Assembly (NCBI GenBank): GCA_036444495.1 | Contig: JAZGBC010000092.1 | Span: 1 to 13,806, forward strand | From: JAZGBC01 sp036444495 | GTDB taxonomy: Bacteria > Pseudomonadota > Alphaproteobacteria > Kiloniellales > J153 | Length of the DNA stretch: 13,806 bases | Direction of reading: 5' to 3' | Shown: piece after piece, positions 13,038 to 13,806 of the stretch | Layout: every line of letters starts with the position of its first letter | How positions within the stretch are numbered: the first letter of the stretch is position 1 | The notes under the pieces: generated by a model | Databases searched by the model: none | What the model was told of the DNA's origin: nothing | The model's input: the letters and a program-made list of their open reading frames with translations, nothing else | Program-made: the position numbers and the translations under genes

Positions 13038-13806
13038 ATGACCATGACAAGCAGACTTCCCATCTGGGGCCGACGCGGGGCGCGCCTCGCGCTCACCGCC
13101 CTGCTCCTGGTTTTCGTGGTGGTCGCCCGGCCGGCGCTGGCCGCCGCCGAGCTGATCTATGGCCAGGGCGTGCTCTGGAAGGTGGAGCGCGAAGGCCTGG
13201 CGCCGAGCTACCTCTTCGGCACGATCCACATCACCGAAGAGCGGATCCTCGACCTGCCCGCGCCGGTCAGGGCCGCCTTCGAGGGCGCGAAAATCGCCGT
13301 CTTCGAGGTCATCATGACCGACGAGGTGCGCATGAAGATGGGCCGCGAGATGGTGCTGACCGACGGGCGCAACCTGCAGGCTATCCTGGGCCCCGAGCTG
13401 TTCGAGCAGACCGCGGCGGTGGCGCGGCGCTACGGCTTCGAGCCCCAACACCTCCTGGCCTTCAAGCCCTGGGCGCTGGCGCTCATCTTCAGCCTGCCGC
13501 AGACAGAGCTCGCGCGCACCGCGGCGGGCGACGTGCCGCTCGACCAGATGCTGCAGAACGAGGCGGCGGACATGGGCAAGCGGGTGCTCGCGCTGGAGTC
13601 GGCGGAGGAGCAGATCGCGCTGTTCACCGACATCCCCGAGATCGAGCAGATCGATATGCTGGAGACGGCGGTCAAGGAGAACGCCAAGGTCGCAGGCGTC
13701 TTCGAGAACATGGTCCGCCTGTACTTGGCGCGCGACATCGAGGGCATCCTCGACGCGATGATGGAACAGTCCAAGACCATGAACCCGAAGTACGTGGAGA
13801 AGTTCC
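13038..13806 (+). CDS. TraB/GumN-family secreted protein (3' end beyond window)
   Basis: The first 256 residues are visible; the frame is still open at the window end. Residues 1-37 are a Sec signal peptide with a basic head (GRRGAR), a long hydrophobic core and cleavage near ALA-AA. The mature part begins with the family's LWKVE (46-50) and YLFGTIHI (58-65); the G-T-I-H motif holds the conserved His of the TraB/GumN/TIKI fold, proposed to be a metal-dependent protease. Further family features are FKPWALAL (142-149), LDQMLQNEA (168-176) and KRVLALESAEEQIALF (181-196). No lipobox is present, so it should be periplasmic. A second in-frame ATG at 13044 is an alternative start. A CATAAT at 12996-13001 may be a -10 element, without a clear -35. 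The physiological role of bacterial members is not well established. Confidence 0.88.
   Translation, partial: MTMTSRLPIWGRRGARLALTALLLVFVVVARPALAAAELIYGQGVLWKVEREGLAPSYLFGTIHITEERILDLPAPVRAAFEGAKIAVFEVIMTDEVRMKMGREMVLTDGRNLQAILGPELFEQTAAVARRYGFEPQHLLAFKPWALALIFSLPQTELARTAAGDVPLDQMLQNEAADMGKRVLALESAEEQIALFTDIPEIEQIDMLETAVKENAKVAGVFENMVRLYLARDIEGILDAMMEQSKTMNPKYVEKF

Noticed and set aside
1..13806. CRISPR arrays, insertion sequences, toxin-antitoxin pairs and phage genes
   Set aside because: No regularly spaced repeats, transposase motifs, paired small toxin/antitoxin frames or phage structural genes were recognised on either strand.

Overview
The window is a GC-rich chromosomal segment of an alphaproteobacterium, most likely Rhodospirillales-like. 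This rests on very high GC at third codon positions, an FnrL/FnrN-type regulator with a C-x2-C-x7-C cluster and a matching FNR box, a CtrA-type TTAA-N7-TTAAC site, and a typical tRNA-Arg(ACG) with encoded CCA. Nothing looks plasmid- or phage-borne: no integrase, transposase or CRISPR array was seen. Species cannot be named from the sequence.

Layout, left to right. (1) 1-2379: the C-terminal end of a polytopic membrane protein (+) runs tail-to-tail into gamma-glutamyltransferase (ggt, -), with a GNAT-like acetyltransferase gene just upstream of ggt on the same strand. (2) 2380-3346: a divergent control region with a FNR box, then an oxygen-sensing Crp/Fnr regulator (+). (3) 3347-5297: an AT-rich intergenic region full of dyad symmetry, then panB-panC (+), two steps of pantothenate/CoA synthesis coupled by an ATGA overlap. 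(4) 5327-5815: gpt (-), purine salvage, convergent with panC. (5) 5816-6823: about 1 kb with no convincing gene. It carries a cluster of DnaA-box-like sequences, two tandem 65/66-bp units, a very GC-rich hairpin and a CtrA-like site between direct repeats. (6) 6824-8342: a lipoprotein with a coiled-coil middle and an OmpA-like C-terminus (-), with a classic terminator, then tRNA-Arg (+). (7) 8343-9414: mostly small genes, namely a 55-residue helical protein (-) and a 94-residue conserved-looking protein (+). (8) 9411-11226: an EamA/DMT exporter (-) and recX (-). (9) 11300-13806: two tandem paralogous ABC-2 permeases (+) with no ATPase in view, then a secreted TraB/GumN-family protein cut by the window end.

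Most of the window is ordinary housekeeping and transport. The parts that known features do not explain are the 1-kb gene-poor region (possible replication or cell-cycle control region, unproven) and the structured leader in front of panB. I see no clear evidence of a new defence, mobile or biosynthetic system.
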